From Parahaliea mediterranea (GTDB taxonomy: Bacteria > Pseudomonadota > Gammaproteobacteria > Pseudomonadales > Halieaceae): a DNA stretch of 64,000 nucleotides. Where the stretch lies: the NCBI RefSeq assembly GCF_003402235.1, contig NZ_QEWO01000002.1, positions 496,001 to 560,000 on the forward strand, in the 5' to 3' direction. The notes under the pieces were generated by a model. It ran no database searches. It was not told the DNA's origin and saw only the letters and a list, made by a program, of their open reading frames with translations. Within the stretch, counting starts at the first letter, position 1. Each line of letters starts with the position of its first letter. Shown here in pieces: positions 16,492 to 24,826 of this stretch. The translations under genes were made by a program, and so were the position numbers.

Positions 16492-18531
16492 ATGACACCC
16501 CGCCCACTGTGCTTTTTTTTCGACTTTGTTCTCGCCGCTGCCGGCCTGGCTGCCTTACCCGCCTTTGGCGACACGCCAGCGAACACCCCGACAAACACCC
16601 GCCTGGAAGAACTGTTGGTGGTCGGCCTGAGGCTTGAAGAATCCCTTCCACTGACCCTTGAGCGCTACGGCAACCAGGTGGAGGTGATCACCGCCGACAC
16701 CCTGCGCAAACACAACTTTGTCGATGTGACCGACGCCCTGAAAACCCTGGTGCCGGGCCTGCATCTATCCCCCAAGAACGGGCCGTTTGATTACTTCTCG
16801 GCCTCGCTGCAGGGCGCCCGCAGTCAGGATATTCTGTGGCTGGTGGACGGTGTGCGCATCAACAACCGCCTGTACAACGGCACCAGCCCGCTGGACACCA
16901 TTCCCTCGCACATGATCGAACGGGTAGAAGTGCTCAAAGGCGGACAGGGCATCTTCTACGGCACCCAGTCGGTCAGCGGCGTGATCAACATCGTGACTCG
17001 TGCATTCAGCGACGCGTACGACGGTGCAATCGGCGCGGGCGTCAACAGCAACAGCGGCTACGACTTGAGCGCCTACGCACGCGGCGCGCTGGGCAATCAC
17101 CAGTTCGTCGCCTACGCCTCCCAGGACTATGCCGATGGCTATACGCCCTTTGACGAGACTGCCATTCAACCCAGCGCCACCGATACCGAGCGCACCTACG
17201 ACGTAATATCCGCCGGCCTGAAATATGCCTACAACCTGAGCGACAGCACCCGCCTGTCGGCCATGTACCAGTACACCGATGCAGACCTGGACTACGCCCG
17301 CCCCAACCTGAACAGGAAAACCATCAACCACCGTGAAGAAACCCTGGCCACCCTCAAGCTGGACACTCGCCTGAGCGACTACGCCCAGCTCTACATCAAG
17401 GGCTATCTGCACGAGTGGGACACCTACTACACGCGCATCTACAACACACTGGACGACAACGGCAACCTGACCGGCGATGCCGTTGTCGTGAACGACAACG
17501 ACTACTGGGGCTACGAGGACTACGGCTTCAATGCCATGCTGGAACTCGACTTCGGCGGTAACCTGGAATACGTGCTTGGGGTCGACCAGCAGAACTACTC
17601 CGGGGTGGACGAGGTATGGCGTATTGCCGACCAGGAAGAAACCGTGAACGCGATGTTCGCGCAACTGCGCACCTCAAGCAAACTGTTTGAAAACAGCCTT
17701 TTTGCCCTGGGCGTTCGCAACAACCGCCCCTCGGATGCCGCGGCGTCCACCGTCTGGAACCTGACCGGCAAGCACGACTTCGCCAGTGGCTGGTACCTGC
17801 AGGGCAATGTCGGTACCTCCTTTCGCCTGCCCGATGCCGAAGCGCTGTTCCTTAACGAGTTTTACGACCAGAACGGCGATCGCGTGCCCGACGGCGGCTG
17901 GTTTGCCATTGGCAACCCGGAACTGGAAGCGGAGGAAAGCGAGAACCTGAACGTATCGCTGGGCGCAAGGTGGAACCGCTTCCAGTTTGAGCTGACCGGC
18001 TTCAAACGGGATGTGACCCACTACATCACCAGCGTGCCAGTGACCATCGGCGGCGTCACCGGCGACACCTTCGAAAACAGCAATGACGAGGTCAACATTG
18101 AAGGCGCGGAACTGCAAACGCACTGGCAGCTGAATGACAGTCTACGCGGTCAGCTCAGTTATACCTGGACCCAGGCGCGCTTTAACGGCGAGGGCGAGCA
18201 GCTCAACGACATCCCCGAGCACGCGTCCAAGTTAAGCCTGAGCTACCAGCAACCGGGCAGCCGCTGGGGCGCAAACTTCACCGCCGTTTACGTGGGCGAC
18301 ATCAACGACCGACAAACCCGCGACAGCTACACCGTGGCTGACATTTCAGGCTTCTATTACCTCGGCAGCAAGCAGCAACACCAGCTCACCCTGCGCCTTG
18401 AGAACATAGCCGATGTGAAATACGCCACCGATATCAGCACCGCCGCCGAAGATGCCACCGGCAACAGCTATCTGTACCGAAGCCTGGGCATGGAGCAGAC
18501 CCTGCACCTGGGCTACACCTACCGCCTGTAG
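16492..18531 (+). CDS. btuB: BtuB-like TonB-dependent vitamin B12 receptor
   Basis: 679 residues. The signal peptide is followed by a TonB-box-like segment (EELLVVG), a plug domain ('DALKTLVPGLHL', 'VDGVRINNR', 'IERVEVLKGGQGIFYGTQ') and a beta barrel ending in an aromatic-rich strand ('LHLGYTYRL'). The start was set by the GAAGGAG eight bases upstream; the same frame is open upstream through the riboswitch. The barrel shares the general length of BtuB with some extra loop sequence. The cobalamin riboswitch upstream is the main argument for B12 as ligand. It should deliver corrinoid to the periplasm, where the divergent CobN-like system could act on it. Confidence 0.88.
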   Translation: MTPRPLCFFFDFVLAAAGLAALPAFGDTPANTPTNTRLEELLVVGLRLEESLPLTLERYGNQVEVITADTLRKHNFVDVTDALKTLVPGLHLSPKNGPFDYFSASLQGARSQDILWLVDGVRINNRLYNGTSPLDTIPSHMIERVEVLKGGQGIFYGTQSVSGVINIVTRAFSDAYDGAIGAGVNSNSGYDLSAYARGALGNHQFVAYASQDYADGYTPFDETAIQPSATDTERTYDVISAGLKYAYNLSDSTRLSAMYQYTDADLDYARPNLNRKTINHREETLATLKLDTRLSDYAQLYIKGYLHEWDTYYTRIYNTLDDNGNLTGDAVVVNDNDYWGYEDYGFNAMLELDFGGNLEYVLGVDQQNYSGVDEVWRIADQEETVNAMFAQLRTSSKLFENSLFALGVRNNRPSDAAASTVWNLTGKHDFASGWYLQGNVGTSFRLPDAEALFLNEFYDQNGDRVPDGGWFAIGNPELEAEESENLNVSLGARWNRFQFELTGFKRDVTHYITSVPVTIGGVTGDTFENSNDEVNIEGAELQTHWQLNDSLRGQLSYTWTQARFNGEGEQLNDIPEHASKLSLSYQQPGSRWGANFTAVYVGDINDRQTRDSYTVADISGFYYLGSKQQHQLTLRLENIADVKYATDISTAAEDATGNSYLYRSLGMEQTLHLGYTYRL

Positions 18532-18625
18532 CTGGCGCTGTTGTAGCGGGATGGGGATGGGGATGGGGCTGATGATTGCGCAGCGTCTTTAACCGCTGCC
18601 GGCCTGTGCAGAGCGGGTACAGGCA

Positions 18626-18643
18626 CGGGGGCTTGCGCCCCCG
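18626..18643. terminator. hairpin between convergent genes
   Basis: CGGGGGC TTGC GCCCCCG is a perfect 7-bp stem between the receptor stop and the stop of the repeat protein. No T-run follows, so it may simply stabilise 3' ends. Confidence 0.4.
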
Positions 18644-18651
18644 CGAGGGCG

Positions 18652-19074
18652 TTATTCAGAGCTGTCGACGGCTTCCTTGGTAGCTTCCCAGGCTTTCTTG
18701 CTGCCTTCCTTGGTGGCATCCCAGGCTTCGCTGGAAGTTTCCTTGGTGGCGTCCCAGGCCTTTTCGCTGCCTTCCTTGGTCGCATCCCAGGCTTTCTCGC
18801 TACCTTCTTTGGTGGCATCCCAGGCTTTTTCACTGCCTTCCTTCGTAGCGTCCCAGGCCTTCTTGCTACCGTCCTTGGTGGCATCCCAGGCTTCGCTGGA
18901 GCTTTCTTTGGTAGCGTCCCAGGCATCGCCCGAGGCTTCCTTGGTTTTCTCCCAGGCCTCGCCCGAGGATTCCTTTGCCTTGTCCCAGGCGTCTTCTTCG
19001 GCATCCTGGCCATGGGCGAAGGCTGTAACACCACTCAGCAGCAGAGCTGCAAGGTACGTATTTTTCACTGTCAA
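18652..19074 (-). CDS. secreted 11-residue-repeat (LEA/hydrophilin-like) protein
   Basis: 140 residues. Residues 1-23 are a clear signal peptide (LAALLLSGVTAFAHGQ). The rest is about ten tandem copies of an 11-residue unit of the form AWDATKEGSEK, rich in Lys, Glu, Ser and Trp-Asp. An 11-residue period with charged residues is the hallmark of group-3 LEA-type amphipathic helices, also seen in apolipoprotein-like bacterial proteins. It likely forms a long surface-seeking helix in the periplasm, protecting envelope or proteins under stress. Function is inferred. The repeats are near-identical in DNA, so copy number may vary between strains. Confidence 0.8.
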   Translation of the reverse strand: MTVKNTYLAALLLSGVTAFAHGQDAEEDAWDKAKESSGEAWEKTKEASGDAWDATKESSSEAWDATKDGSKKAWDATKEGSEKAWDATKEGSEKAWDATKEGSEKAWDATKETSSEAWDATKEGSKKAWEATKEAVDSSE

Positions 19075-19227
19075 ATCCTCATCGCTACCGTATTAACCGC
19101 CGGGCAAGCCTGGCTTGCCGTTGACTATAGACCACAGCGCCAGCCACTGCCGCAAACCTGGGCCTTGCCGGGTATCGGCAAGGCGCCTGTTGGCTGCTCG
19201 CGGGACAGTGGCCAGCGCCCCATCCAC

Positions 19228-19248
19228 AAATACGAATACTTCGCATTT
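19228..19248 (+). promoter_or_regulatory. Fur-like palindrome upstream of FhuE-like receptor
   Basis: AAATACGAA-TAC-TTCGCATTT is a near-perfect inverted repeat with one mismatch between arms and has the shape of many Fur boxes before siderophore receptors. It lies about 70 bp before the ATG. Confidence 0.6.
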
Positions 19249-19318
19249 ATATTTACAACTATTACAGCGGCCCATAGAATGCGCCCCCTGCTCATAGCTT
19301 CGTTCAACCGGGGGACCC

Positions 19319-21448
19319 ATGAAAAAACCGTTGCCTGCCGCCATCGCCGGCGCCGTTCTCGCCTATTGCGCGCTGGCTACGCCCACGGCCCTGGCCCAGC
19401 CAGAAGCCGCCAGCGCCATGGAAGAAATGATCATTACCGCCATCCGGGAAGATCGCAAAAGCCGCGGCGCAACGGGCCTGGACCTCAGCGTCTACGAAAC
19501 CCCGCAATCCTTGAGCATCATCAACGCACAGACCATGCAGGACTTTGGCCTGACCAACATCAACACCCTGCTGAAGATGGCGACCGGTGTGAATGTGGAT
19601 CCCACCGAGACCGACCGCACCACCTATAGCGCGCGCGGTTTCGACATTACCAGCATGCACATCGACGGCGTGGGCATGCCTTTTGGTAACCTGATTGTGG
19701 GCGACATTGACACCGTGATTTACGAGAATGTCGAGATTATCCGCGGCTCCAACGGCCTGATTACCGGCCTTGGCAATCCCTCCGGCACCATCAACTATGT
19801 GCGCAAACGCCCCACCAACGCATTGGCAAGCAGCATCAAGCTGACCGGGGGCAGCTGGGACAACCAGCGCGCGGAAGTGGACGTATCCGTGCCGCTGACC
19901 GAGAGCGGCTCCTGGGCGGCCCGCGCCGTGCTGGCCTACCAGGACGCCGATGGCTGGCTGGACCACTACAGCAACAACCGCCAGGTGGCCTACGTGGTGG
20001 TGGACGGGCAGCTGACCGACACCGTGACCCTGGCCGCAGGCTACACCCACCAGGACAATAACAGCGACGGCGTTCTGTGGGGCGCCGTGCCGGCGCTGTA
20101 TAACGACGGCACGGCCATCGACTACAACGTATCCACCAGCACCGCCATGGACTGGACCTACTGGGACACCCAGAGCGACGAGCTGTTTGCGGAACTGGGC
20201 TGGCAGATCAGCGACCACTGGCTCCTGACCACCTCGGCCCGGCAAATCGACTACCAGGACAACTCCGAAATCTTCTACGTGTACGCCAACACCGGCGTTG
20301 GGCTGGACGCGGCCACCGGGCTGGGGCTGCTCGGCTACCCCGGCAAATACGCGGACGAGCGCGACAGCCTGGTGCTGGACGCCAGCCTGAGCGGCAGGTT
20401 TAACGCCTGGGGCCAGCAACACCAGTTGCAGTTCGGGGTCAGCTCGGCGCGCAGTGAATCCGAAGGGTTGTCCTACGCCGCGCAGAGCGGCTTTGACGTG
20501 ATGCCGCCCTTCCCCGGCTGGAACGGGCGCGAAGTACCGCGCCCGGCGTTTGCCGCGCCCATCGTCTCCGCCGAGCAGGACATTGATCTGGACCGCATAT
20601 ACGGCTCGCTGCTGCTGGCGCTGACCGACAACCTCAACCTGATCCTGGGCGCCAGCGCCGTCGACTACACCAACGACGGGGTGAGCTACGGCGTGCCCAC
20701 CAGCGCCAGCGAAGACGGCACCAACCCCTACATTGGCTTCACCTGGGAAGTGCTGGACGGCCTGAACGCCTACGGCAGCTACAGCGACATCTACCAGCCC
20801 CAGTACGTGCTGGGAGAAGACCTGAACCCCCTGGGCTCCGCAGAGGGCAAGAGCTACGAGCTGGGGCTGAAGAAGGCCTTTGCCAACAACACCCTGCTGA
20901 CCCTTGCCCTGTTTCGCACCGAGCAGAGCAACCTGGAGGAGTTCAAGGCCTACGGTGATGGCGATGGCATCGACGACACCGACTACAGTGATGACTTCGA
21001 CTACTCCCTCTACCGCGGTATCGATGTTGAATCCGAGGGCGTAGAGATAGAACTGGCCGGGCAGATTACCGGCGAGCTGCGCCTGCAGGCCGGCTACACC
21101 CACCTCAGCCTGGAGGATGAAAACGGCGACGAAGCGCGCACCTTCATCCCGCGCAATACCCTGAAGCTGCTGATGACCTGGCAGCCCCAGGCCCTGCCGA
21201 AGCTGGCCATGGGCCTGTCCACCCGCTGGCAGGACGACATCTACTTTGATTCCGCCTACGGCCGCATCCAGCAGGACAACTACGTGGTGGTGGGCGGCTA
21301 CGCCAGCTACGCCATCACCGAAGGCCTGTCGGTGAGCCTGAACGTGGACAACGCCTTCGATGAAGAATACTTCAGCTCGGTGAAGTATGAGCAGGTCTAC
21401 TACGCCGCGCCGCGCAGCGTGAACGTATCGGCGAGTTGGGCGTTCTGA
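19319..21448 (+). CDS. FhuE/FpvA-type TonB-dependent siderophore receptor
   Basis: 709 residues. A signal peptide to about residue 27 (ALATPTALAQ) precedes an EEMIITA TonB-box-like segment. The plug has the FhuE signature ('YETPQSLSIINAQTMQDFG', 'YSARGFDI...IDGVGMPFG', 'GLGNPSGTINYVRKRPT'). The barrel ends in '..VNVSASWAF' with terminal Phe. The family imports ferric hydroxamate or mixed siderophores (ferrioxamine, coprogen, pyoverdine). The Fur-like palindrome upstream supports iron control. No signalling (FecA-type) N-terminal extension is seen. It may take up the siderophore whose processing involves the acylase and esterase further left. Confidence 0.88.
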   Translation: MKKPLPAAIAGAVLAYCALATPTALAQPEAASAMEEMIITAIREDRKSRGATGLDLSVYETPQSLSIINAQTMQDFGLTNINTLLKMATGVNVDPTETDRTTYSARGFDITSMHIDGVGMPFGNLIVGDIDTVIYENVEIIRGSNGLITGLGNPSGTINYVRKRPTNALASSIKLTGGSWDNQRAEVDVSVPLTESGSWAARAVLAYQDADGWLDHYSNNRQVAYVVVDGQLTDTVTLAAGYTHQDNNSDGVLWGAVPALYNDGTAIDYNVSTSTAMDWTYWDTQSDELFAELGWQISDHWLLTTSARQIDYQDNSEIFYVYANTGVGLDAATGLGLLGYPGKYADERDSLVLDASLSGRFNAWGQQHQLQFGVSSARSESEGLSYAAQSGFDVMPPFPGWNGREVPRPAFAAPIVSAEQDIDLDRIYGSLLLALTDNLNLILGASAVDYTNDGVSYGVPTSASEDGTNPYIGFTWEVLDGLNAYGSYSDIYQPQYVLGEDLNPLGSAEGKSYELGLKKAFANNTLLTLALFRTEQSNLEEFKAYGDGDGIDDTDYSDDFDYSLYRGIDVESEGVEIELAGQITGELRLQAGYTHLSLEDENGDEARTFIPRNTLKLLMTWQPQALPKLAMGLSTRWQDDIYFDSAYGRIQQDNYVVVGGYASYAITEGLSVSLNVDNAFDEEYFSSVKYEQVYYAAPRSVNVSASWAF

Positions 21449-21465
21449 GCAAGGCTTGTAGCGCC

Positions 21466-21483
21466 CCGGCTGCCGTCAGCCGG
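21466..21483. terminator. hairpin at convergent gene ends
   Basis: CCGGCTG CCGT CAGCCGG is a perfect 7-bp stem overlapping the stop codon of the PaaK-like gene and lying 18 bp after the receptor stop. It may be a bidirectional terminator. Confidence 0.4.
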
Positions 21484-22840
21484 GTGCGTCTTCCAGCAGT
21501 TTCACCTTGCCCGTGGCGCCGTATTCCATAACCAGCTCCCCCTCGGGGTACAGCAGGACATCGGCGCGAAAGCGCAGCTGACGCTGGATGCGCGCTTCCA
21601 GGCGCTGCTTCAGGTCCGCCCGGGCAGCCTCATCCGGCCGCCCCCGGCACTCCACCCGGACCGTCATTGGCGGCTGGATCACCGGCGATGCATCGGATTT
21701 CACCACGCGCACATTGCCGGTCACCTCGCCGTCAAAGCCCAGCACCAGATCGCGCACAGCGCTGGGGAAGACGTTCACGCCCTTCACCAGCAGCATGTCG
21801 TCCACCCGCCCCAGTATCTCAAAACGCATGCCGGGCAGCCCGCAGGCACAGGGCTGCATTTTTACCCGCATCTTGTCGCCGTCCATAAAGCGGATCAGGG
21901 GGCCACATTCGCGGTCGAGGCCGGTGTAGACAAACTCGCCCTCGGCACCATCTTCCCAGGGCAGCACCTGGCCGCTTTCGCGGTCGTACAGCTCAATGTA
22001 GGCGCTGTCCGGCGCGATGAAGTGCATGCCATCGTGCTCCCGGCACTGGCTGAAGATCGGGTTGAGGCAGCCGGTGCCACCGCTCATGTCGAAGATTTCC
22101 GCACCGCCAAAGCCGGTGGACAGCTCCTGCACGATCTCCGGCACACTGCCACCCGGCTCGCCGTACACCGACAGATTGCGCACGCCCATGGTGGCAAGAT
22201 CCACCTGCAGTTCTTCCCGGGCCTTTTTCAGCAACTGGCGGGCAAAGGAGGGCGTGCACACAATCACCTCGGGCCGGGTGAGTTCGATCATCTCGATCAC
22301 CTTGGCCGAGCCCACCAGTCCACCGATGGGAATGACGTTGGCGCCGTAGGCCAACAGGGCATCCACCGTGGGAATGCCGGCCACCCACATGCTCATCACA
22401 CCGGCCATCATCACCCGGTCTCCGGGGCGCAGGCCGGTGAGCTCCGCCATGCGTGCAAAATTGCGATTCATGATCGCGCGGTCGTTGGCGGTGTGGCCCT
22501 GGAAGCTGGGCGTGCCGGTGGTGCCGGAAGAGGCGCTGATGCGGTTAACGGCCCGGTGGTCACAGGTGAGATGCATGCCAAGCGGGTGGCCAAGTTCGGC
22601 CCGGGAGCGCGCCTGGCTCTCGCGCTCTTCGTACTTGTCGAACAGCGGATACGCCTGAAACTGCGCCAGCGACGTGAACTGGTTGGGGTCAACACCGGCG
22701 CGGTCAAACTTCTCCCGGTAGTACGGCGATTGTTCATAGATGCGCAGCAGCTGCTTTTTAAGCAGCGCGAACTGCATCTGTCGCACCGGATCGCTGGTAA
22801 TGTCCAGGCGCGATGGGTCTTTCCAGGAAAGGTTACTCAT
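21476..22840 (-). CDS. PaaK-family aryl/acyl-CoA ligase
   Basis: 454 residues of the phenylacetate-CoA ligase type adenylate-forming fold. The P-loop-like motif 'SASSGTTGTPSFQGHT', the 'YGEPGG' and 'FDMSGGTGCLNP' blocks and the C-terminal 'ILGRVDDMLLVKGVNVFPS' are all present. It activates a carboxylic acid with ATP and CoA; the acid is not evident. The start was set at MSNLSW, with GGGGAG just upstream; an ATG four codons earlier is possible. The crotonase gene lies immediately upstream in the same direction (45-nt gap), so the pair forms an acyl-CoA module, perhaps for an aromatic or unusual carboxylate. Confidence 0.85.
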   Translation of the reverse strand: MSNLSWKDPSRLDITSDPVRQMQFALLKKQLLRIYEQSPYYREKFDRAGVDPNQFTSLAQFQAYPLFDKYEERESQARSRAELGHPLGMHLTCDHRAVNRISASSGTTGTPSFQGHTANDRAIMNRNFARMAELTGLRPGDRVMMAGVMSMWVAGIPTVDALLAYGANVIPIGGLVGSAKVIEMIELTRPEVIVCTPSFARQLLKKAREELQVDLATMGVRNLSVYGEPGGSVPEIVQELSTGFGGAEIFDMSGGTGCLNPIFSQCREHDGMHFIAPDSAYIELYDRESGQVLPWEDGAEGEFVYTGLDRECGPLIRFMDGDKMRVKMQPCACGLPGMRFEILGRVDDMLLVKGVNVFPSAVRDLVLGFDGEVTGNVRVVKSDASPVIQPPMTVRVECRGRPDEAARADLKQRLEARIQRQLRFRADVLLYPEGELVMEYGATGKVKLLEDAPG

Positions 22841-22885
22841 GTGACTCCCCATGTTCGAGCTTCGGTATCAACCAACACGGCCTGC

Positions 22886-23671
22886 TCAGGCCCCGATAAA
22901 CCGGGGTGCCCGCTTCTCCAGAAAGGCGCGGCGCCCTTCGGCGGCATCGTGGCTGGCCAGCAGGGCATCCCGGCGGCGGGCGCCCACAGCGGCGGTTTCG
23001 GCAAAGCCCTGGGCCTGCCCCTGCACGGCCATGGCCTTGGTGATGCGGTTGGCCAGCGGGCTCAAGGCGGCAATTTTGTGCGCCCAGGCAAGGGTTTCGG
23101 CAAGCACCTGGTCATCCGGCACCACGCGATTGACAAGGCCGGTGCGGTAGGCCCAGGCGGCATCGCGCTGCTCGCCCAGCAGCAGCAGTTCCAGCGCGTT
23201 GGCGGTGCCCATGATGCGCGCACCGTGCATGGCGGCGTTGATGGTGGGCAGGCCCACGCGGCTTTCCGGCAGCGCGAAGGTGGCCCCTTCGCCGGCAATG
23301 CGCAAATCGCACCCCAGCGCCATGCTCAGCCCCTCGCCAATGCAGTAGCCCTGTATGGCCGCAAGGATGGGCTTGTCGCAGTAATACTCCCCCTCCAGCT
23401 CAATATCGAAGGACTGCGCCAGCGCGGCGGGGTCATCCGCCGAGGCGGCCAGTGCATCCAGCGCCTTGATATCCACCCCCGCGGAAAACGCGCGCTCGCC
23501 AGCGGCGGCGATCACCGCCACCCAGGCGGCATCATCGTCGCGAAAACGTGCCGTGGCGGCATTGAATTCACGGTACATATCCGGGTTGAAGGTGTTCATC
23601 GCCTCGGGGCGATTGAGGGTAATCAGCGCAACGTGGTCTTCAAGCGCATAAGTCACCACCGGCATATCCAT
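22886..23671 (-). CDS. enoyl-CoA hydratase/isomerase family protein
   Basis: 261 residues with crotonase-fold features: N-terminal 'VALITLNRPEAMNTFN', the oxyanion-hole segments 'ERAFSAGVDIKAL' and 'GYCIGEGLSMALGCDLRI', and 'ALPESRVGLPT'. The Glu in 'PESRVGL' matches one hydratase catalytic position. The exact reaction (hydration, isomerisation or other) cannot be decided. AGGAGA lies just before ATG 23671; a second ATG two codons in is equally well placed. It is probably co-transcribed with the PaaK-like ligase and likely regulated by the adjacent XRE protein. Confidence 0.85.
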   Translation of the reverse strand: MDMPVVTYALEDHVALITLNRPEAMNTFNPDMYREFNAATARFRDDDAAWVAVIAAAGERAFSAGVDIKALDALAASADDPAALAQSFDIELEGEYYCDKPILAAIQGYCIGEGLSMALGCDLRIAGEGATFALPESRVGLPTINAAMHGARIMGTANALELLLLGEQRDAAWAYRTGLVNRVVPDDQVLAETLAWAHKIAALSPLANRITKAMAVQGQAQGFAETAAVGARRRDALLASHDAAEGRRAFLEKRAPRFIGA

Positions 23672-23775
23672 GTCTCCTTTATTCGATCGGGAAGGTCATC
23701 GCGTTGAATCAGGATTATGTCGATGTGCCAACGGGCCCACCATGACCCGGCAGGTCCGGGTTGTACCGCTGGGGG

Positions 23776-24624
23776 TCAGTAGAAGAGCAGCGGGTGCTCG
23801 CCACCGTGTGCGCACAGCGCCGCAAGGTCCAGCTCACCTTCCGGCGGGGTGAAGGTCATCATGGCCATGTTGGGCACCGATGAGAACACCAGCGGGCCCA
23901 GCAGGTTTTCGATGTGGCTGTGAATGACAAAACTGTGCACCGTCTCGCCAAGCTGGAGGTTGGCCTGAAACTGCTGGCCGGCGCCACGTGCGGCCGCCTG
24001 CGCCGCCCAGTTATCGGGGGCATAGGGCGAGGCTTCCAGTCGCTCAAGCAGCGCCAAAAGGTCCTGGTTGTCATCGCCCTGCAAAAACAGCAGCTGCTGC
24101 AGCGACAGCATCAGCACCGCGAGCGTGCCACTCCACTGCTGGGGCAGTTGGTTCAGCGCGGCGTAGTCAAACAGAAAGCCAAAGATGTTATCGGTGTCGG
24201 CTACCCGGTGCTGGGGGTCAAGTTGCGCCTGCAGGGCAGCCCAGGCGCGATTGACCATCAGGATGCGGCCGGTCATGTCGATCAACAGGGCGGGATGCGG
24301 GTCCAGCGCCTTCAGCTTCAGCAGCAGCTCTTTCCGGCGGTGCTCGAATTCCGGTTGATCAAGGTGCAGGGAGCTCGAATAGTCGGTGTAGCCCGCGGCA
24401 AGCAGCAGATTGGTGGTATCTCTCAAGCCCAGGGCAAGCGCACTGGCAATGCGCTCCACCATTTCCTTGCTCGGCCTGGCATCGCCCTTTTCAAGGCGGC
24501 TGATATAGCGGCTGGCAGATTCAATGCGGTGGGCGAGCTCTTCCTGACTGACCTCGAACACGCCGCGCCAGAACCTCAGCATACGACCAAACGCTACCGG
24601 CCCCGCATCACCTGAGTTTGCCAT
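23776..24624 (-). CDS. XRE-family regulator with MmyB-like ligand domain
   Basis: 282 residues. Residues about 10-70 are a Cro/CI-type helix-turn-helix ('LRFWRGVFEVSQEELAHRI', 'SRYISRLEKGDARPS'). The C-terminal part ('LDPHPALLIDMTGRILMVNRAW..LQ') matches the MmyB-like ligand-binding region seen in many single-domain regulators of lipid or antibiotic pathways. It lies between the crotonase/ligase pair and the divergent TonB receptor and is a plausible regulator of both. Three 11-bp-spaced direct repeats upstream of its start may be its operator. Confidence 0.85.
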   Translation of the reverse strand: MANSGDAGPVAFGRMLRFWRGVFEVSQEELAHRIESASRYISRLEKGDARPSKEMVERIASALALGLRDTTNLLLAAGYTDYSSSLHLDQPEFEHRRKELLLKLKALDPHPALLIDMTGRILMVNRAWAALQAQLDPQHRVADTDNIFGFLFDYAALNQLPQQWSGTLAVLMLSLQQLLFLQGDDNQDLLALLERLEASPYAPDNWAAQAAARGAGQQFQANLQLGETVHSFVIHSHIENLLGPLVFSSVPNMAMMTFTPPEGELDLAALCAHGGEHPLLFY

Positions 24625-24649
24625 GCTTCGTTCGCGCCTTGCCTGTTGT

Positions 24650-24677
24650 TCATTGGCTGCTCATTGCCCGTTCATTG
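24650..24677. promoter_or_regulatory. three TCATTG repeats at 11-bp spacing
   Basis: TCATTG begins at 24650, 24661 and 24672, so three copies lie on one helix face in the divergent promoter between the XRE gene and the receptor. It is a candidate operator for the XRE protein. Confidence 0.45.
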
Positions 24678-24826
24678 CCTGCGGTACCTGCCCGCGGCCC
24701 GGCCCGCCTTGCCAGCGACCGGACCTGCGAGGTCATGGTAACGCGGCCACCAGCTACCGACAATGCGCAGCGTCCCTTACTGGCGACGCACGCTGCGGGG
24801 CACTCTAGAACAACAGGAGAATGGCT

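Noticed and set aside
18545-18575. GGGGAT tandem run after btuB
   Set aside because: Only about three copies with no link to a gene feature; treated as a low-complexity patch.
19304-21103. 599-codon minus-strand frame opposite the FhuE-like receptor
   Set aside because: It is a Val/Gly-rich shadow frame; the receptor on the other strand is unambiguous. The same applies to 24650-26614 and 22022-23707.
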